A DNA stretch of 64,000 nt, taken from NCBI RefSeq assembly GCF_003589745.1, contig NZ_CP032364.1:186001-250000 (forward strand). Direction: 5' to 3'. Numbering within the stretch: position 1 is the stretch's first letter; the number at the start of each line of letters is the position of its first letter. Below the pieces are notes generated by a model. The model made no database searches and was not told the origin of the DNA. It saw only the letters and a list, made by a program, of their open reading frames with translations. Positions 18,194-28,117 of this stretch are shown in pieces. The position numbers were made by a program, and so were the translations under genes. This stretch comes from Lachnoanaerobaculum umeaense. GTDB lineage: Bacteria; Bacillota; Clostridia; Lachnospirales; Lachnospiraceae.

Positions 18194-18949
18194 ATGCCAA
18201 GAATAACATCGCTTCTTAAGTCTATATGTGGAAAAATCATGGCAATACCCATGAAAATCACAAAGAAGATGTACAGACAGATGGCATTGCTTACAATAGG
18301 TGGTGCAGTTGTAAGTGCTGTTGCATTTTCAAGCAATGGATTTGCGGGAGGCGGAAAGAATGCTGTCAGTGCGAATGTCATCAACTCTGCTGAGGATGAA
18401 ACTTCAGAAGAAGATGTGTCGAACGAGACAAGCGATATTTTGGATAATGCCGGATTAGATAATACAACTGTTGTGGAGGGACACATAGATCTACCAAGGA
18501 TCGAACAAAAGGAGACCGGAAATGAAAAGATGGAAAGACTTCTTGATGAAAGACGAGTGGCACTTGGTTTATCTTCTCTAACAGTGGAGGATTATAATAA
18601 TCTGCTAAGGATTGTAGAAGCTGAAGTAGGTGACAATGATGTTTATGGTAGAACTATAGTAGCCAATGTGGTTATAAATAGAGTTAAGTCAAGCCATTTT
18701 GAAAACACCATAACAGATGTTATATTTAGCAAGGGACAGTTTTCACCTATAAGGGATAAGAGGTTTTTTAAAGTCAAGGTAAGTGAGGCGACAATCAAGG
18801 GCGTGAACAATGCATTGATGGGAGAAGACTACTCAATGGGAGCACTTTATTTTATGGATAGAGCTTATTCCTCAAACCATGCGGTTGGATGGTTTGATTC
18901 ATCTTTAACATATTTGTTTTCTTATGGAGGTCATGAATATTTTAAATAA
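18194..18949 (+). CDS. SleB/CwlJ-type cell wall hydrolase
   Basis: The 251-residue protein has a basic N-terminus, a hydrophobic segment at about residues 30-50 and a C-terminal Hydrolase_2 domain (about 135-251). The conserved Glu sits in LLRIVEAEVG, followed by GRTIVANVVINRV, the FSPIRDKRFF loop and ALYFMDR near the end. The family includes spore-cortex lytic transglycosylases and vegetative wall enzymes. A Ser, Glu and Asp-rich linker precedes the domain. A perfect sigma-A promoter suggests vegetative expression rather than a sporulation regulon. Confidence 0.87.
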   Translation: MPRITSLLKSICGKIMAIPMKITKKMYRQMALLTIGGAVVSAVAFSSNGFAGGGKNAVSANVINSAEDETSEEDVSNETSDILDNAGLDNTTVVEGHIDLPRIEQKETGNEKMERLLDERRVALGLSSLTVEDYNNLLRIVEAEVGDNDVYGRTIVANVVINRVKSSHFENTITDVIFSKGQFSPIRDKRFFKVKVSEATIKGVNNALMGEDYSMGALYFMDRAYSSNHAVGWFDSSLTYLFSYGGHEYFK

Positions 18950-18967
18950 ATTGTAGTTTTATGTATG

Positions 18968-19013
18968 CCCCGGAAAGGGCTTTGTTTGGATTGCATTTTC
19001 CGGGGATAAAAAA
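18968..19013 (+). terminator. terminator after the SleB-type gene
   Basis: CCCCGGAAA (18968-18976) pairs with TTTCCGGGG (18997-19005), followed by an A-rich then T-rich stretch. The T-run is weak. Confidence 0.6.
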
Positions 19014-19036
19014 TTTTGAAAAAAATAAAAAAATAC

Positions 19037-19065
19037 TTGACATTACAATGACGCTTAGATATAAT
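19037..19065 (+). promoter_or_regulatory. consensus promoter of the tRNA operon
   Basis: TTGACA (19037-19042), 17-bp spacer, TATAAT (19060-19065). The first tRNA begins about 38 bp downstream. Confidence 0.85.
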
Positions 19066-19102
19066 GCTGTATGTGTCTGAGAGAGATACAAAAATAAATC
19101 AA

Positions 19103-19177
19103 CGGGGTGTGGCTCAGTTTGGCTAGAGTACCTGGTTTGGGACCAGGGGGTCGCAGGTTCGAATCCTGTCACCCCGA
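19103..19177 (+). tRNA. tRNA-Pro (TGG)
   Basis: Cloverleaf with a CGGGGTG/CACCCCG acceptor stem, TTTGGGA anticodon loop and GGTTCGAAT T arm. CCA is not encoded. Confidence 0.96.
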
Positions 19178-19202
19178 TTTATTTTCTTAAAAATTAATAT
19201 TC

Positions 19203-19276
19203 GAGTCTGTAGCTCAGCTGGATAGAGCATCGGCCTTCTAAGCCGAGGGTCAGGGGTTCGAATCCCTTCAGGCTCA
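19203..19276 (+). tRNA. tRNA-Arg (TCT)
   Basis: Acceptor GAGTCTG pairs with CAGGCTC including G-T pairs; the anticodon loop is CTTCTAA. CCA is not encoded. Confidence 0.95.
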
Positions 19277-19283
19277 CTGATAT

Positions 19284-19354
19284 GCAGGTGTGGTTCAATG
19301 GTAGAACATCAGCCTTCCAAGCTGAATACGTGGGTTCGATTCCCATCACCTGCT
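19284..19354 (+). tRNA. tRNA-Gly (TCC)
   Basis: Acceptor GCAGGTG/CACCTGC; anticodon loop CTTCCAA; discriminator T. CCA is not encoded. Confidence 0.95.
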
Positions 19355-19381
19355 TTTTATCATAATAATATGGTACATTAT

Positions 19382-19456
<75 letters not shown>

Positions 19457-19463
19457 CTTTTAT

Positions 19464-19535
19464 TGGGTCATCGCCAAGCGGTAAGGCACAGGACTTTGAC
19501 TCCTGCATTCGCTGGTTCAAATCCAGCTGGCCCAG
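19464..19535 (+). tRNA. tRNA-Gln (TTG)
   Basis: Acceptor TGGGTCA pairs with TGGCCCA; anticodon loop CTTTGAC. CCA is not encoded, so all five tRNAs need the CCA-adding enzyme. Confidence 0.95.
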
Positions 19536-19553
19536 TTATATAGAAGTATGTTG

Positions 19554-19578
19554 ATAACACCTTTGGGTGTTATTTTTA
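19554..19578 (+). terminator. terminator of the tRNA operon
   Basis: ATAACACC (19554-19561) pairs with GGTGTTAT (19566-19573) around a TTTG loop, followed by T residues. Confidence 0.8.
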
Positions 19579-19608
19579 GAATAAGCGTGATAGCTTTGGG
19601 AGGTGTTT

Positions 19609-19737
19609 ATGGACATTATGCCAATTTTTGCAGGTATTGTAGGGCTCGTTATAGTAGTGGCGGTTGCGGTATCTGCGGGTACTATGGCAGCGGTTTTCGG
19701 TGTTATAGCAGATGATGATGAAGATGATGAATTTTAG
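19609..19737 (+). CDS. 42-residue membrane miniprotein with acidic tail
   Basis: ATG is preceded by GGGAGG 5 bases ahead, and the ORF is followed directly by a strong terminator, so it looks like a real small gene. The product has one hydrophobic segment (FAGIVGLVIVVAVAVSAGTMAAVFGVIA) followed by a tail of Asp and Glu (DDDEDDEF). It would be a single-span protein, probably with the acidic tail in the cytosol or outside by topology not resolved here. I do not recognise the family. It may be read through from the tRNA promoter. Confidence 0.6.
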   Translation: MDIMPIFAGIVGLVIVVAVAVSAGTMAAVFGVIADDDEDDEF

Positions 19738-19744
19738 AAAGAAG

Positions 19745-19771
19745 GGCAGAGATAAATTCTCTGCCTTTTTT
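19745..19771 (+). terminator. terminator after the miniprotein
   Basis: GGCAGAGA (19745-19752) pairs with TCTCTGCC (19758-19765), followed by six T residues. Confidence 0.88.
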
Positions 19772-19855
19772 GATTTTATCAAAGATACTTAACTAAATGT
19801 TATGGATAGTATAGTAAATATATATGAAGAAATGAAAGAATAGTTGACAGTAAAG

Positions 19856-19884
19856 TTGAAAAAAGTTTTATTTTAAAGTATTAT
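19856..19884 (+). promoter_or_regulatory. promoter of the leuB-serA gene run
   Basis: TTGAAA (19856-19861) and TATTAT (19879-19884) with a 17-bp spacer. The leader, about 110 nt, holds an 11-bp perfect inverted repeat (19894-19904 with 19921-19931) and a 7-bp one (19945-19951 with 19954-19960). Confidence 0.6.
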
Positions 19885-19999
19885 GATAAGAAAATCTTTT
19901 AAAATAAGGAAATTGGATTCTTTTAAAAGATTTATAAAACCGGTATGAAATAAATTTCATTACTGTATAAGCATGATAAATGCAGAATGGAGATGGAAT

Positions 20000-21085
20000 A
20001 TGAAAGCGAAAATAGCATTAATAAATGGTGATGGTATTGGACCGGAGATAGTAAGAGAGGCAAAAAAAGTTCTTGAAACTATTGAAAAAAAATATGGTCA
20101 TGAGTTTATATTTACAGATATAGATATGGGAGGATGCTCTATTGATAAATATGGAGTACCGCTTACAGATGAAGCAATAGAGATTGCAAAGAGAAGTGAT
20201 GCAGTACTGCTTGGAGCAGTAGGTGGAAATGTCGGCAATTCAAGATGGTATGATATTGCACCTAATCTAAGACCGGAAGCAGGACTTTTGAAGATAAGAA
20301 AGGAACTGGGACTTTTTGCAAATTTAAGACCGGCACTTTTGTATAAGGAACTTGCGGATGCTTGTCCTCTAAAGACTGAAATAAGCAAAGCCGGTTTTGA
20401 TATGGTAATAGTCAGGGAGCTTACAGGAGGTCTTTACTTTGGAGACAGATATACAAAGGAAATAGATGGTGTAAGAACTGCAGTGGATACTTTGGTCTAC
20501 AATGAAAATGAGATTAGAAGGGTGGCAAAGGTTGCCTTTGATATCGCTTCAAAAAGAAGAAAGAAGGTTATCAGTGTAGACAAGGCCAATGTACTGGATA
20601 GTTCCAGACTTTGGAGAAATGTGGTAGAGGAAGTAGCAAAGGAATACAAGGATATTACATTGGAGCATATGCTTGTAGATAATGCAGCTATGCAGCTTGT
20701 AATGAATCCGGCGCAGTTTGATGTAGTGCTTACTGAGAATATGTTTGGAGATATACTTTCTGATGAAGCAAGTATGATAACAGGCTCTATAGGAATGCTC
20801 TCAAGTGCAAGTTTGAATGAGAGCAAGCTTGGACTTTATGAGCCAAGCCATGGTTCAGCACCGGATATTGCCGGAAAGAATATTGCAAATCCTATAGCAA
20901 CAATACTTTCAGCTGCAATGCTTTTAAGATATTCTCTGGGACTTGATAAGGAAGCTGATAATATTGAAAAGGCAGTTGGAAAAGCTTTAAAAGATGGTTT
21001 TAGGACGGCTGATATTTACACTGAGGGAATGACAAAGCTGACCACCACTGAAATGGGCGATAAGATAGTGGAGTATATAAATTAA
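20000..21085 (+). CDS. leuB: 3-isopropylmalate dehydrogenase
   Basis: The 361-residue enzyme oxidises and decarboxylates 3-isopropylmalate with NAD in leucine synthesis. It has the NGDGIGPE start, [27 protein letters not shown] and the late [19 protein letters not shown], all standard for LeuB. I choose the ATG at 20000 because GGAGATGG precedes it by a few bases; an upstream in-frame ATG at 19973 adds an unconserved peptide. It is the first gene of a branched-chain and serine synthesis run; leuA and leuCD are not in the window. Confidence 0.95.
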   Translation: MKAKIALINGDGIGPEIVREAKKVLETIEKKYGHEFIFTDIDMGGCSIDKYGVPLTDEAIEIAKRSDAVLLGAVGGNVGNSRWYDIAPNLRPEAGLLKIRKELGLFANLRPALLYKELADACPLKTEISKAGFDMVIVRELTGGLYFGDRYTKEIDGVRTAVDTLVYNENEIRRVAKVAFDIASKRRKKVISVDKANVLDSSRLWRNVVEEVAKEYKDITLEHMLVDNAAMQLVMNPAQFDVVLTENMFGDILSDEASMITGSIGMLSSASLNESKLGLYEPSHGSAPDIAGKNIANPIATILSAAMLLRYSLGLDKEADNIEKAVGKALKDGFRTADIYTEGMTKLTTTEMGDKIVEYIN

Positions 21086-21120
21086 ATTTTACAGTATAGA
21101 CTGTGATAGAAAGAGGGAAT

Positions 21121-22797
21121 ATGGATAATTTACGCTCAAATAATATGAAATCAGGTATGCAACAGGCACCTAGCAGATCGCTGCTAAATGCAGTTGGAAT
21201 GACACCTGAAGAAATGAGAAAACCTATAATAGGTATAGTAAGCTCATTTAATGAGATTGTACCGGGACATATAAATTTAGATAAAATTTCAGATGCGGTA
21301 AAGCTTGGAGTGGCTGAGGCAGGTGGAATGCCTGTAGTCTTTCCGGCGATTGCAGTATGTGACGGAATAGCCATGGGACATTTGGGTATGAAATACTCAC
21401 TTTGTTCAAGAGATTTAATAGCAGATTCTACAGAGACTGTAGCTATGGCACATCAATTTGATGCACTTGTAATGATTCCGAACTGTGATAAGACAGTACC
21501 TGGAATGTTAATGGCTGCAGCCAGACTCAATATACCTACAGTATTTGTATCAGGTGGACCTATGCTTTCAGGTAAGGTAAAGGGTAAGAATACATCACTT
21601 TCAAGTATGTTTGAGGCGGTTGGAGCATATACAGCAGGCAAGATCAGCGAAGATGATGTATTAGAATATGAAAATAAGACATGCCCTACCTGCGGCTCAT
21701 GTTCAGGTATGTACACAGCAAACTCTATGAACTGTTTAACAGAAGTTCTTGGAATGGGACTTAGAGGAAATGGAACAATACCTGCCGTTTATTCTGACAG
21801 AATCAGACTTGCAAAAAGAGCAGGTTATGCTGTAATGGAAATGCTAAAGAGAGATATTCGTCCAAGAGATATAATGACAAAGGAAGCATTTATAAATGCA
21901 CTTACCATGGATATGGCACTTGGATGTTCCACAAACTCAATGCTTCATCTTCCGGCCATAGCTTATGAGGCAGGAGTTGAGTTAAATGTAGATATTGCAA
22001 ATGAAATCAGTGCAAAGACTCCAAATCTTTGCCATCTTGCACCGGCAGGACATACCTATATAGAGGAGCTGAACGAAGCCGGCGGCATCTATGCGGTTAT
22101 GAAGGAAATATCAAAACTTGGACTTTTAAACCTTGACTGTATGACTGTTACAGGAAAGACAGTAGGTGAGAATATAAAGAATGCAATCAATCTGGATACA
22201 GATGTTATAAGGCCGGCTGAGAATCCATATTCGAAGGTAGGCGGTATAGCAGTACTTAAGGGAAATATAGCACCTGATTCTTGTGTTGTAAAAAGAAGTG
22301 CGGTTTTACCAAATATGTTGAAGCACTCAGGACCGGCAAGAGTCTTTGATTGTGAAGAAGATGCAATAGAGGCGATCAAAGGTGGCAAGATAGTACCGGG
22401 AGATGTGGTAGTTATTAGATACGAGGGACCGAAAGGTGGTCCGGGTATGAGAGAGATGTTAAATCCTACATCAGCAATTGCCGGAATGGGACTTGATGAT
22501 ACAGTAGCACTTATTACTGACGGTAGATTTTCAGGTGCTTCAAGAGGTGCATCGATAGGCCATGCTTCACCTGAGGCAGCAGTTGGAGGTCCGATAGGAC
22601 TTTTGCAGGATGGAGATATCATAGATATTGATATTAATGCAAATACTGTTAATGCTAGAGTGAGTGAAGAAGAGTTTGCTAAGAGAAGAGAAAATTGGAA
22701 ACCGAGGATAAATGAAGTTACCGGATACCTGGCAAGATATAGAAAGCTGGTTTCAGGAGCTCCAAGAGGTGCGGTTTTAACAGTTGACGAATTATAG
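21121..22797 (+). CDS. ilvD: dihydroxy-acid dehydratase
   Basis: The 558-residue enzyme dehydrates dihydroxy-isovalerate and -methylvalerate to 2-oxo acids in valine, isoleucine and leucine synthesis. Cysteines for the Fe-S cluster sit in [11 protein letters not shown] and [19 protein letters not shown], and [19 protein letters not shown] is intact. ATG at 21121 has AGAGGGA ahead; the GTG at 21103 is less likely. It lies 35 bp after leuB and 8 bp before ilvB, so it is cotranscribed. Confidence 0.96.
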   Translation: MDNLRSNNMKSGMQQAPSRSLLNAVGMTPEEMRKPIIGIVSSFNEIVPGHINLDKISDAVKLGVAEAGGMPVVFPAIAVCDGIAMGHLGMKYSLCSRDLIADSTETVAMAHQFDALVMIPNCDKTVPGMLMAAARLNIPTVFVSGGPMLSGKVKGKNTSLSSMFEAVGAYTAGKISEDDVLEYENKTCPTCGSCSGMYTANSMNCLTEVLGMGLRGNGTIPAVYSDRIRLAKRAGYAVMEMLKRDIRPRDIMTKEAFINALTMDMALGCSTNSMLHLPAIAYEAGVELNVDIANEISAKTPNLCHLAPAGHTYIEELNEAGGIYAVMKEISKLGLLNLDCMTVTGKTVGENIKNAINLDTDVIRPAENPYSKVGGIAVLKGNIAPDSCVVKRSAVLPNMLKHSGPARVFDCEEDAIEAIKGGKIVPGDVVVIRYEGPKGGPGMREMLNPTSAIAGMGLDDTVALITDGRFSGASRGASIGHASPEAAVGGPIGLLQDGDIIDIDINANTVNARVSEEEFAKRRENWKPRINEVTGYLARYRKLVSGAPRGAVLTVDEL

Positions 22798-22805
22798 GAG
22801 GATAG

Positions 22806-24494
22806 ATGGCTAAATTAAGTGGTTCAAAAATAATAGTTGAATGTCTACTGGAGCAGGGGGTTGATACAGTCTTCGGTTATCCGGGTGGTGCAATATTAAA
22901 CTTGTATGATGAATTGTATAAGTATCAGGATAGAATAAAACATATACTTACCAGTCATGAGCAGGGAGCTGCACATGCTGCAGATGGTTATGCCAGAGCA
23001 AGTGATAAGGTAGGAGTATGTTTAGCTACCAGTGGACCGGGAGCTACAAACTTGGTAACAGGTATTGCCAGTGCATATATGGATTCCATACCTGTAGTTG
23101 CCATAACATGTAATGTAGGTAATAATCTTCTTGGAAAGGATTCTTTCCAAGAGGTGGATATAGCGGGTATAGTAATGCCTGTTACAAAGTATAGCTTTAT
23201 AGTAAGAGATGGAAACAAGCTGGCTGATACTATAAGAAGAGCTTTTAAGATAGCGGTATCCGGAAGACCGGGACCTGTATTGATAGATATTACAAAGGAT
23301 GTCACAGGAGATAGCTTTGAATATGAGTATAAGGAACCTGAGAAGGTAAAACCTCAGGTAAGCGTTACAGAGGAAGAAATATTGAATACTATCTCACTTA
23401 TAAGAGGATCAAAGAAGCCTTTCGCATTGGTAGGTGGAGGTGCTATCCTCTCTGATGCCAGTGAAGAGCTAAGAACTTTTGTTTCAAAGGTGGATTGTCC
23501 GGTAGCAGATACCCTGATGGGTAAGGGAGCATTTGACGGTTCCAATGAGAAATATACCGGAATGGTAGGTATGCATGGAACAAAGGCAAGTAACCTTGGT
23601 ATAACAGAATGTGACCTACTCATTGTTATAGGTGCCAGATTCTCTGACAGAGTAATAGGTAATGCTAAGAAGTTTGCAAAGAATGCAAAGATTCTTCATA
23701 TAGATGTGGATGCGGCTGAGATAAGCAAAAATATCAAAGCTGATTACAGCTTGATAGGTGATGCAAGACTGATACTTAGAAAGTTGAATGCAAGACTTGA
23801 TCCGGTTCATCATGACGAGTGGGTAGCGCATATTGAAAGATTAAAGGATATGTATCCTATAAAGACCAATAAATCTAATCTTACAGGTGAGTATATAATA
23901 GAAACTATTGATGAAAAAACCAAGGATGATACTATTATTTCTACAGAAGTAGGACAGCATCAGATGTGGACAGCACAGTTTTACAAGTTCAAAAATCCAA
24001 GAACTTTCCTTACTTCAGGGGGACTTGGAACTATGGGTTATGGGCTTGGAGCGGCTATAGGTGCAAAAGTTGCTATGCCTGATAAGACAGTGGTAAATAT
24101 TGCCGGTGATGGTTGCTTTAGAATGAATATGAATGAAATAGCTACAGCTACCAGATATGATATACCTATAATTCAAGTGATTATCAATAACCATGTGCTT
24201 GGAATGGTTAGACAGTGGCAGAATTTATTCTATGGAAAGAGATATTCACAGACAATACTAAGAGATAAGGTAGACTTTGTGAAATTGGCTGAGGCTATGG
24301 GAGCAAAGGCAAAGAGAGTTACTACAAAAGAGGAGTTTGATGAGGCGTTTGATGAGGCATTGAAGTCAAATACAACTTTTGTTATTGAATGTGAAATAGA
24401 TTCTGATGAGAAGGTATTCCCAATGGTGTCTCCGGGAGCCGCAATATCAGATGTCTTTGATGAAAAAGATTTAAAAATAAACCCTATAAAATAA
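22806..24494 (+). CDS. ilvB: acetolactate synthase, large subunit
   Basis: The 562-residue thiamine-diphosphate enzyme condenses pyruvate to acetolactate or with 2-oxobutyrate. Seen are FGYPGGAILNLYD, the catalytic Glu in SHEQGAAHAADGYAR, the GDGCFRMN...INN cofactor motif and the VRQWQNLFY region. No ilvN regulatory subunit gene is adjacent; serC follows. AGGAGG lies 5 bases before ATG. Confidence 0.95.
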   Translation: MAKLSGSKIIVECLLEQGVDTVFGYPGGAILNLYDELYKYQDRIKHILTSHEQGAAHAADGYARASDKVGVCLATSGPGATNLVTGIASAYMDSIPVVAITCNVGNNLLGKDSFQEVDIAGIVMPVTKYSFIVRDGNKLADTIRRAFKIAVSGRPGPVLIDITKDVTGDSFEYEYKEPEKVKPQVSVTEEEILNTISLIRGSKKPFALVGGGAILSDASEELRTFVSKVDCPVADTLMGKGAFDGSNEKYTGMVGMHGTKASNLGITECDLLIVIGARFSDRVIGNAKKFAKNAKILHIDVDAAEISKNIKADYSLIGDARLILRKLNARLDPVHHDEWVAHIERLKDMYPIKTNKSNLTGEYIIETIDEKTKDDTIISTEVGQHQMWTAQFYKFKNPRTFLTSGGLGTMGYGLGAAIGAKVAMPDKTVVNIAGDGCFRMNMNEIATATRYDIPIIQVIINNHVLGMVRQWQNLFYGKRYSQTILRDKVDFVKLAEAMGAKAKRVTTKEEFDEAFDEALKSNTTFVIECEIDSDEKVFPMVSPGAAISDVFDEKDLKINPIK

Positions 24495-24528
24495 AAACGT
24501 AAATAACAAGTAGTATAAGGAGATTATT

Positions 24529-25611
24529 ATGGGAAGAGTGTATAATTTTAGTGCCGGACCCGCGGTACTTCCGGAAGAAGTTTTAAGAGATGCAGCTGCA
24601 GAGATGCTTGATTATAATGGAAGTGGAATGTCTGTTATGGAAATGAGTCATCGTTCCAAGGTTTATGAAAACATAATAGAGGAAGCGGAGAAGGATATAA
24701 GAGATCTTTTGAACATTCCTGACAATTATAAAGTACTTTTCTTACAGGGCGGTGGACATACACAGTTTGCCATGGTTCCAATGAATCTTATGAAGAACAG
24801 AAAAGCTGATTATATTATTACAGGACAGTGGGCAAAGAAGGCTTTTCAAGAGGCGAAGATGTATGGTGATGTAGTGGCGGTGGCTTCAAGTGAAGATGAG
24901 ACCTACTCATATATTCCGGATTGTTCAGATTTACCTATAAGAGAAGATGCAGACTATGTATATATTTGTGAGAACAATACAATATATGGTACTAAGTTCA
25001 AAACATTACCAAATACAAAGGGCAAGGATCTGGTAGCGGATGTTTCATCCTGTTTTTTGTCAGAACCTATGGATATAAGTAAGTACGGCATTGTTTGGGG
25101 TGGTGTACAAAAGAACATAGGACCGGCAGGAGTAGTTATCGCAATCGTAAGAGATGATTTAATTACAGATGATGTATTGGAGGGTACCCCTTCAATGCTT
25201 AGATATAAAGTACATGCAGATAATAAATCTCTTTACAATACGCCACCTGCATATAATATTTATATCTGTGGCAAGGTGTTCAAATGGATAAAGTCTCTAG
25301 GTGGACTCAGTGCTATGAAGGTAAGAAACGAAGAAAAAGCTAAGATCTTATACGACTTCCTTGATTCATCCAAGCTCTTTAAGGGAACAGTAAGAAAAGA
25401 AGACCGTTCACTTATGAATGTTCCGTTCATTACAGGAGATAAGGAGATGGATGCAAAGTTCATTAAAGAAGCAGAAGCAAACGGTTTTGTAAACTTAAAA
25501 GGCCATAGAAGCGTTGGAGGAATGAGAGCCAGCATCTACAATGCTATGCCTAAAGAAGGTGTAGAGAAACTTGTTGAGTTTATGAAGAAGTTTGAAAAAG
25601 AGAATGCATAA
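24529..25611 (+). CDS. serC: phosphoserine aminotransferase
   Basis: The 360-residue PLP enzyme makes 3-phosphoserine from 3-phosphohydroxypyruvate and glutamate. It starts RVYNFSAGPAVLPEEVL, and the PLP lysine lies in GGVQKNIGPAG. The HRSVGGMRASIYNAMP motif near the C-terminus is typical. AAGGAG precedes ATG. The serA gene follows 6 bp later, so two of the three serine synthesis steps are together; serB is not seen. Confidence 0.96.
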   Translation: MGRVYNFSAGPAVLPEEVLRDAAAEMLDYNGSGMSVMEMSHRSKVYENIIEEAEKDIRDLLNIPDNYKVLFLQGGGHTQFAMVPMNLMKNRKADYIITGQWAKKAFQEAKMYGDVVAVASSEDETYSYIPDCSDLPIREDADYVYICENNTIYGTKFKTLPNTKGKDLVADVSSCFLSEPMDISKYGIVWGGVQKNIGPAGVVIAIVRDDLITDDVLEGTPSMLRYKVHADNKSLYNTPPAYNIYICGKVFKWIKSLGGLSAMKVRNEEKAKILYDFLDSSKLFKGTVRKEDRSLMNVPFITGDKEMDAKFIKEAEANGFVNLKGHRSVGGMRASIYNAMPKEGVEKLVEFMKKFEKENA

Positions 25612-25620
25612 GGAGATATG

Positions 25621-26784
25621 ATGAAGAATATACATTGCCTGAATCCTATCGCAAGTGTAGGAACAGATATATTTGATGAAAATTATAAGTTTACAGATAA
25701 CATAGAAGAAGCGGATGCTATAATGGTAAGATCTGCTGCTATGGGAGATATGGAGTTCTCAAAGAATTTGCTTGCCATTGCCAGAGCAGGTGCTGGAGTA
25801 AATAATATACCGCTTGATAGATGTGCTGACAATGGAATTGTGGTGTTCAATACTCCGGGTGCAAATGCCAATGGAGTAAAGGAGTTGGTGATTTGTGGAA
25901 TGCTTTTGGCTGCCAGAGATGTAGTAGGCGGTATAGAGTGGACAAGAAGCATCAAAGATTCGGACACTATTTCAAAGGATGTGGAAAAGGGTAAGAAGAA
26001 CTTTGCAGGCTGTGAGATTAAGGGAAAGAAACTTGGAGTTATTGGACTTGGTGCCATAGGTGCTGAAGTGGCAAATGCTGCTGCATCACTTGGACTTGAG
26101 GTATTCGGATACGATCCTTATATTTCTGTAAACTCTGCTTGGAGACTGTCAAGAAAGATAAAGCATATTACAGATATAAGTGAAATATTTAGAGAATGTG
26201 ATTATATTACCTTACATACACCGCTTACAGATGATAATAAAGGAATGATTGGAAAAAATTCCATACCACAGATGAAGGATGGTGTGGTAGTATTAAACTT
26301 TGCAAGAGATTTGCTTGTAGATGATGATGAGATGGAAAAAGCGTTGGAGAGTGGTAAGGTTGCAAGATATGTTACAGACTTCCCAAATACAAAGTCTGCA
26401 AAGATGGAAAAGGCCATAGTTATACCTCATTTAGGAGCTTCTACGCAGGAAAGTGAAGATAATTGTGCAGTGATGGCGGCAAATGAATTGGTGGATTATC
26501 TTGAGAATGGTAATATAAAGAATTCAGTAAATTACCCGAGTTGCGATATGGGTATTTGTCAGGTTGAAGGAAGGGTTGCACTCTTACACAAGAATATTCC
26601 AAATATGATTGGTCAGATTACCTCAGCATTTGCAAAGAATGGTTACAATATTTCAGATCTTACAAACAAATCAAAGGCAACAAAGGCATACACTCTTATT
26701 GATATAGAGAGTAAGGCAAGCCAAAAGCTTGTAGACGAGTTAAATGATATTGAAGGTATTTTGAAGGTAAGGGTTATAAAATAG
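25621..26784 (+). CDS. serA: D-3-phosphoglycerate dehydrogenase
   Basis: The 387-residue enzyme oxidises 3-phosphoglycerate. It has a D-2-hydroxyacid dehydrogenase core with GLGAIGAEVANAAASLG for NAD, FARDLLVDDDEM, and the catalytic His in PHLGASTQE, then a C-terminal ACT domain (about residues 315-387) that usually senses serine. Two ATGs are adjacent (25618 and 25621); AGGAG at 25611-25615 is spaced better for the second. It ends the run and is followed by a hairpin terminator. Confidence 0.95.
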   Translation: MKNIHCLNPIASVGTDIFDENYKFTDNIEEADAIMVRSAAMGDMEFSKNLLAIARAGAGVNNIPLDRCADNGIVVFNTPGANANGVKELVICGMLLAARDVVGGIEWTRSIKDSDTISKDVEKGKKNFAGCEIKGKKLGVIGLGAIGAEVANAAASLGLEVFGYDPYISVNSAWRLSRKIKHITDISEIFRECDYITLHTPLTDDNKGMIGKNSIPQMKDGVVVLNFARDLLVDDDEMEKALESGKVARYVTDFPNTKSAKMEKAIVIPHLGASTQESEDNCAVMAANELVDYLENGNIKNSVNYPSCDMGICQVEGRVALLHKNIPNMIGQITSAFAKNGYNISDLTNKSKATKAYTLIDIESKASQKLVDELNDIEGILKVRVIK

Positions 26785-26794
26785 ATCAAAAAGG

Positions 26795-26828
26795 GGTGGT
26801 AAAGTCTTTATGGTTTTACCACCTTTAT
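26795..26828 (+). terminator. terminator after serA
   Basis: GGTGGTAAA (26795-26803) pairs with TTTACCACC (26815-26823), followed by TTTATT. Confidence 0.75.
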
Positions 26829-26881
26829 TATATATAGTTCTTATGATAGAATTATATAATCAAAAGAAACCGGAGGAAAAT

Positions 26882-28117
26882 ATGGCAATAGTAAAATCTT
26901 TCAAATGTGTAAGACCTGGTGATGATATGGTAAAGCAGGTGGCATCACTGCCATATGATGTATATGACAGAAAAGAAGCAAAGGCGGCAGTAGCAGGTAA
27001 GCCATATGCATTCTTAAATATTGATAGGCCTGAGACGGCGTTTGATGACGATTTTGATATGTACTCAAAAGAAGCTTATTTAAAGGCGAAAGAGCTATAT
27101 GATGAGTTTAAGAATAATGGTATATATAAAAAGGATGTTGAAAACAGCTATTATCTATATGAGCTTACAATGAATGGAAGAAGCCAGATAGGAATAGTAG
27201 GCTTGGCAAGTGTAGATGATTATTTGAATGATATTATAAAAAAGCATGAGAAGACCAGAGAAGAAAAGGAAATCGATAGGATAAATCATGTGGATATAGT
27301 AGATGCACAGACAGGGCCTATATTTTTGGCATATAAGAAAAATGATGATTTGAAAAAGATAATATCAGAAAATAGTTTACTTGAGCCAATATATGATTTT
27401 GTTTCAGAGGATAATGTAAGACATAGAGTATGGAAGATAGATAAATTTTATAATGACCAAATATTTGAATGCTTCAAAAATATTCCGGCACTTTATATAG
27501 CCGACGGACATCATAGAGCAGCTTCTGCAGTAAAGGTAGCACTAAAGAGAAGAGAAAAAGAAAATAATATTGATGCAGAATATAATTATTTTCTTTCTGT
27601 AATCTTTGATGAAAGGCAGCTGCATATCCTTCCATACAATAGGATATTATTGGAATCTAATGAAAAAAGTACAGAAGAGATAATAGATCTGATATCTGAA
27701 AACTTTGATATGAAGGAGAGTCCAATACTGGAAGAAATCAAAGACAGACATGAATTTGGAATGCTCATAAATGATAAATTCTTCATTTTAAGAGCAAAGG
27801 AAAATGTACTTGCCGGAGTGGAGGGAGATAGTATAAAAAGCCTCGATGTATCAATACTTCAGGATATGGTACTTGATCCAATATTTGGAATAAAGGATCC
27901 AAGAACTGATGAGAGAATAAAGTTTGCAGGTGGTATCAGAGGAGTATCCTATTTAAAATCGGAGTTGGATAGTGGAAATGGTGTTGTAGCATTTTTGATG
28001 CATCCAACCTCTATGGAAGAGTTGTTTGCTGTAGCAGATGATAATAAGCTTATGCCGCCAAAGTCAACTTGGTTTGAACCGAAGCTTAGAAGTGGCATTT
28101 TCATACATGAGATATAA
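26882..28117 (+). CDS. DUF1015 family protein
   Basis: The 411-residue cytosolic protein matches the DUF1015 family: it starts MAIVKSFKCVRPGDDMVKQV, has ASLPYDVYDRKEA, the INHVDIVDAQTGPIFLAY stretch, YIADGHHRAASAVKVAL near residue 210 and a late MHPTSMEELFAVADDNKLMPPKST. The family is often encoded next to serA and serC in clostridia, as here, but its reaction is unknown to me. The ATG at 26882 has GGAGG ahead; longer in-frame starts would overlap the upstream terminator. Confidence 0.88.
   Translation: MAIVKSFKCVRPGDDMVKQVASLPYDVYDRKEAKAAVAGKPYAFLNIDRPETAFDDDFDMYSKEAYLKAKELYDEFKNNGIYKKDVENSYYLYELTMNGRSQIGIVGLASVDDYLNDIIKKHEKTREEKEIDRINHVDIVDAQTGPIFLAYKKNDDLKKIISENSLLEPIYDFVSEDNVRHRVWKIDKFYNDQIFECFKNIPALYIADGHHRAASAVKVALKRREKENNIDAEYNYFLSVIFDERQLHILPYNRILLESNEKSTEEIIDLISENFDMKESPILEEIKDRHEFGMLINDKFFILRAKENVLAGVEGDSIKSLDVSILQDMVLDPIFGIKDPRTDERIKFAGGIRGVSYLKSELDSGNGVVAFLMHPTSMEELFAVADDNKLMPPKSTWFEPKLRSGIFIHEI

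Noticed and set aside
18942..19172. Minus-strand ORF of 76 residues over tRNA-Pro
   Set aside because: Same artefact: it runs across tRNA-Pro, its promoter and a terminator.
26810..26881. Longer N-terminus for the DUF1015 protein
   Set aside because: The extra codons overlap the serA terminator and lack a ribosome site; the internal ATG has GGAGG.
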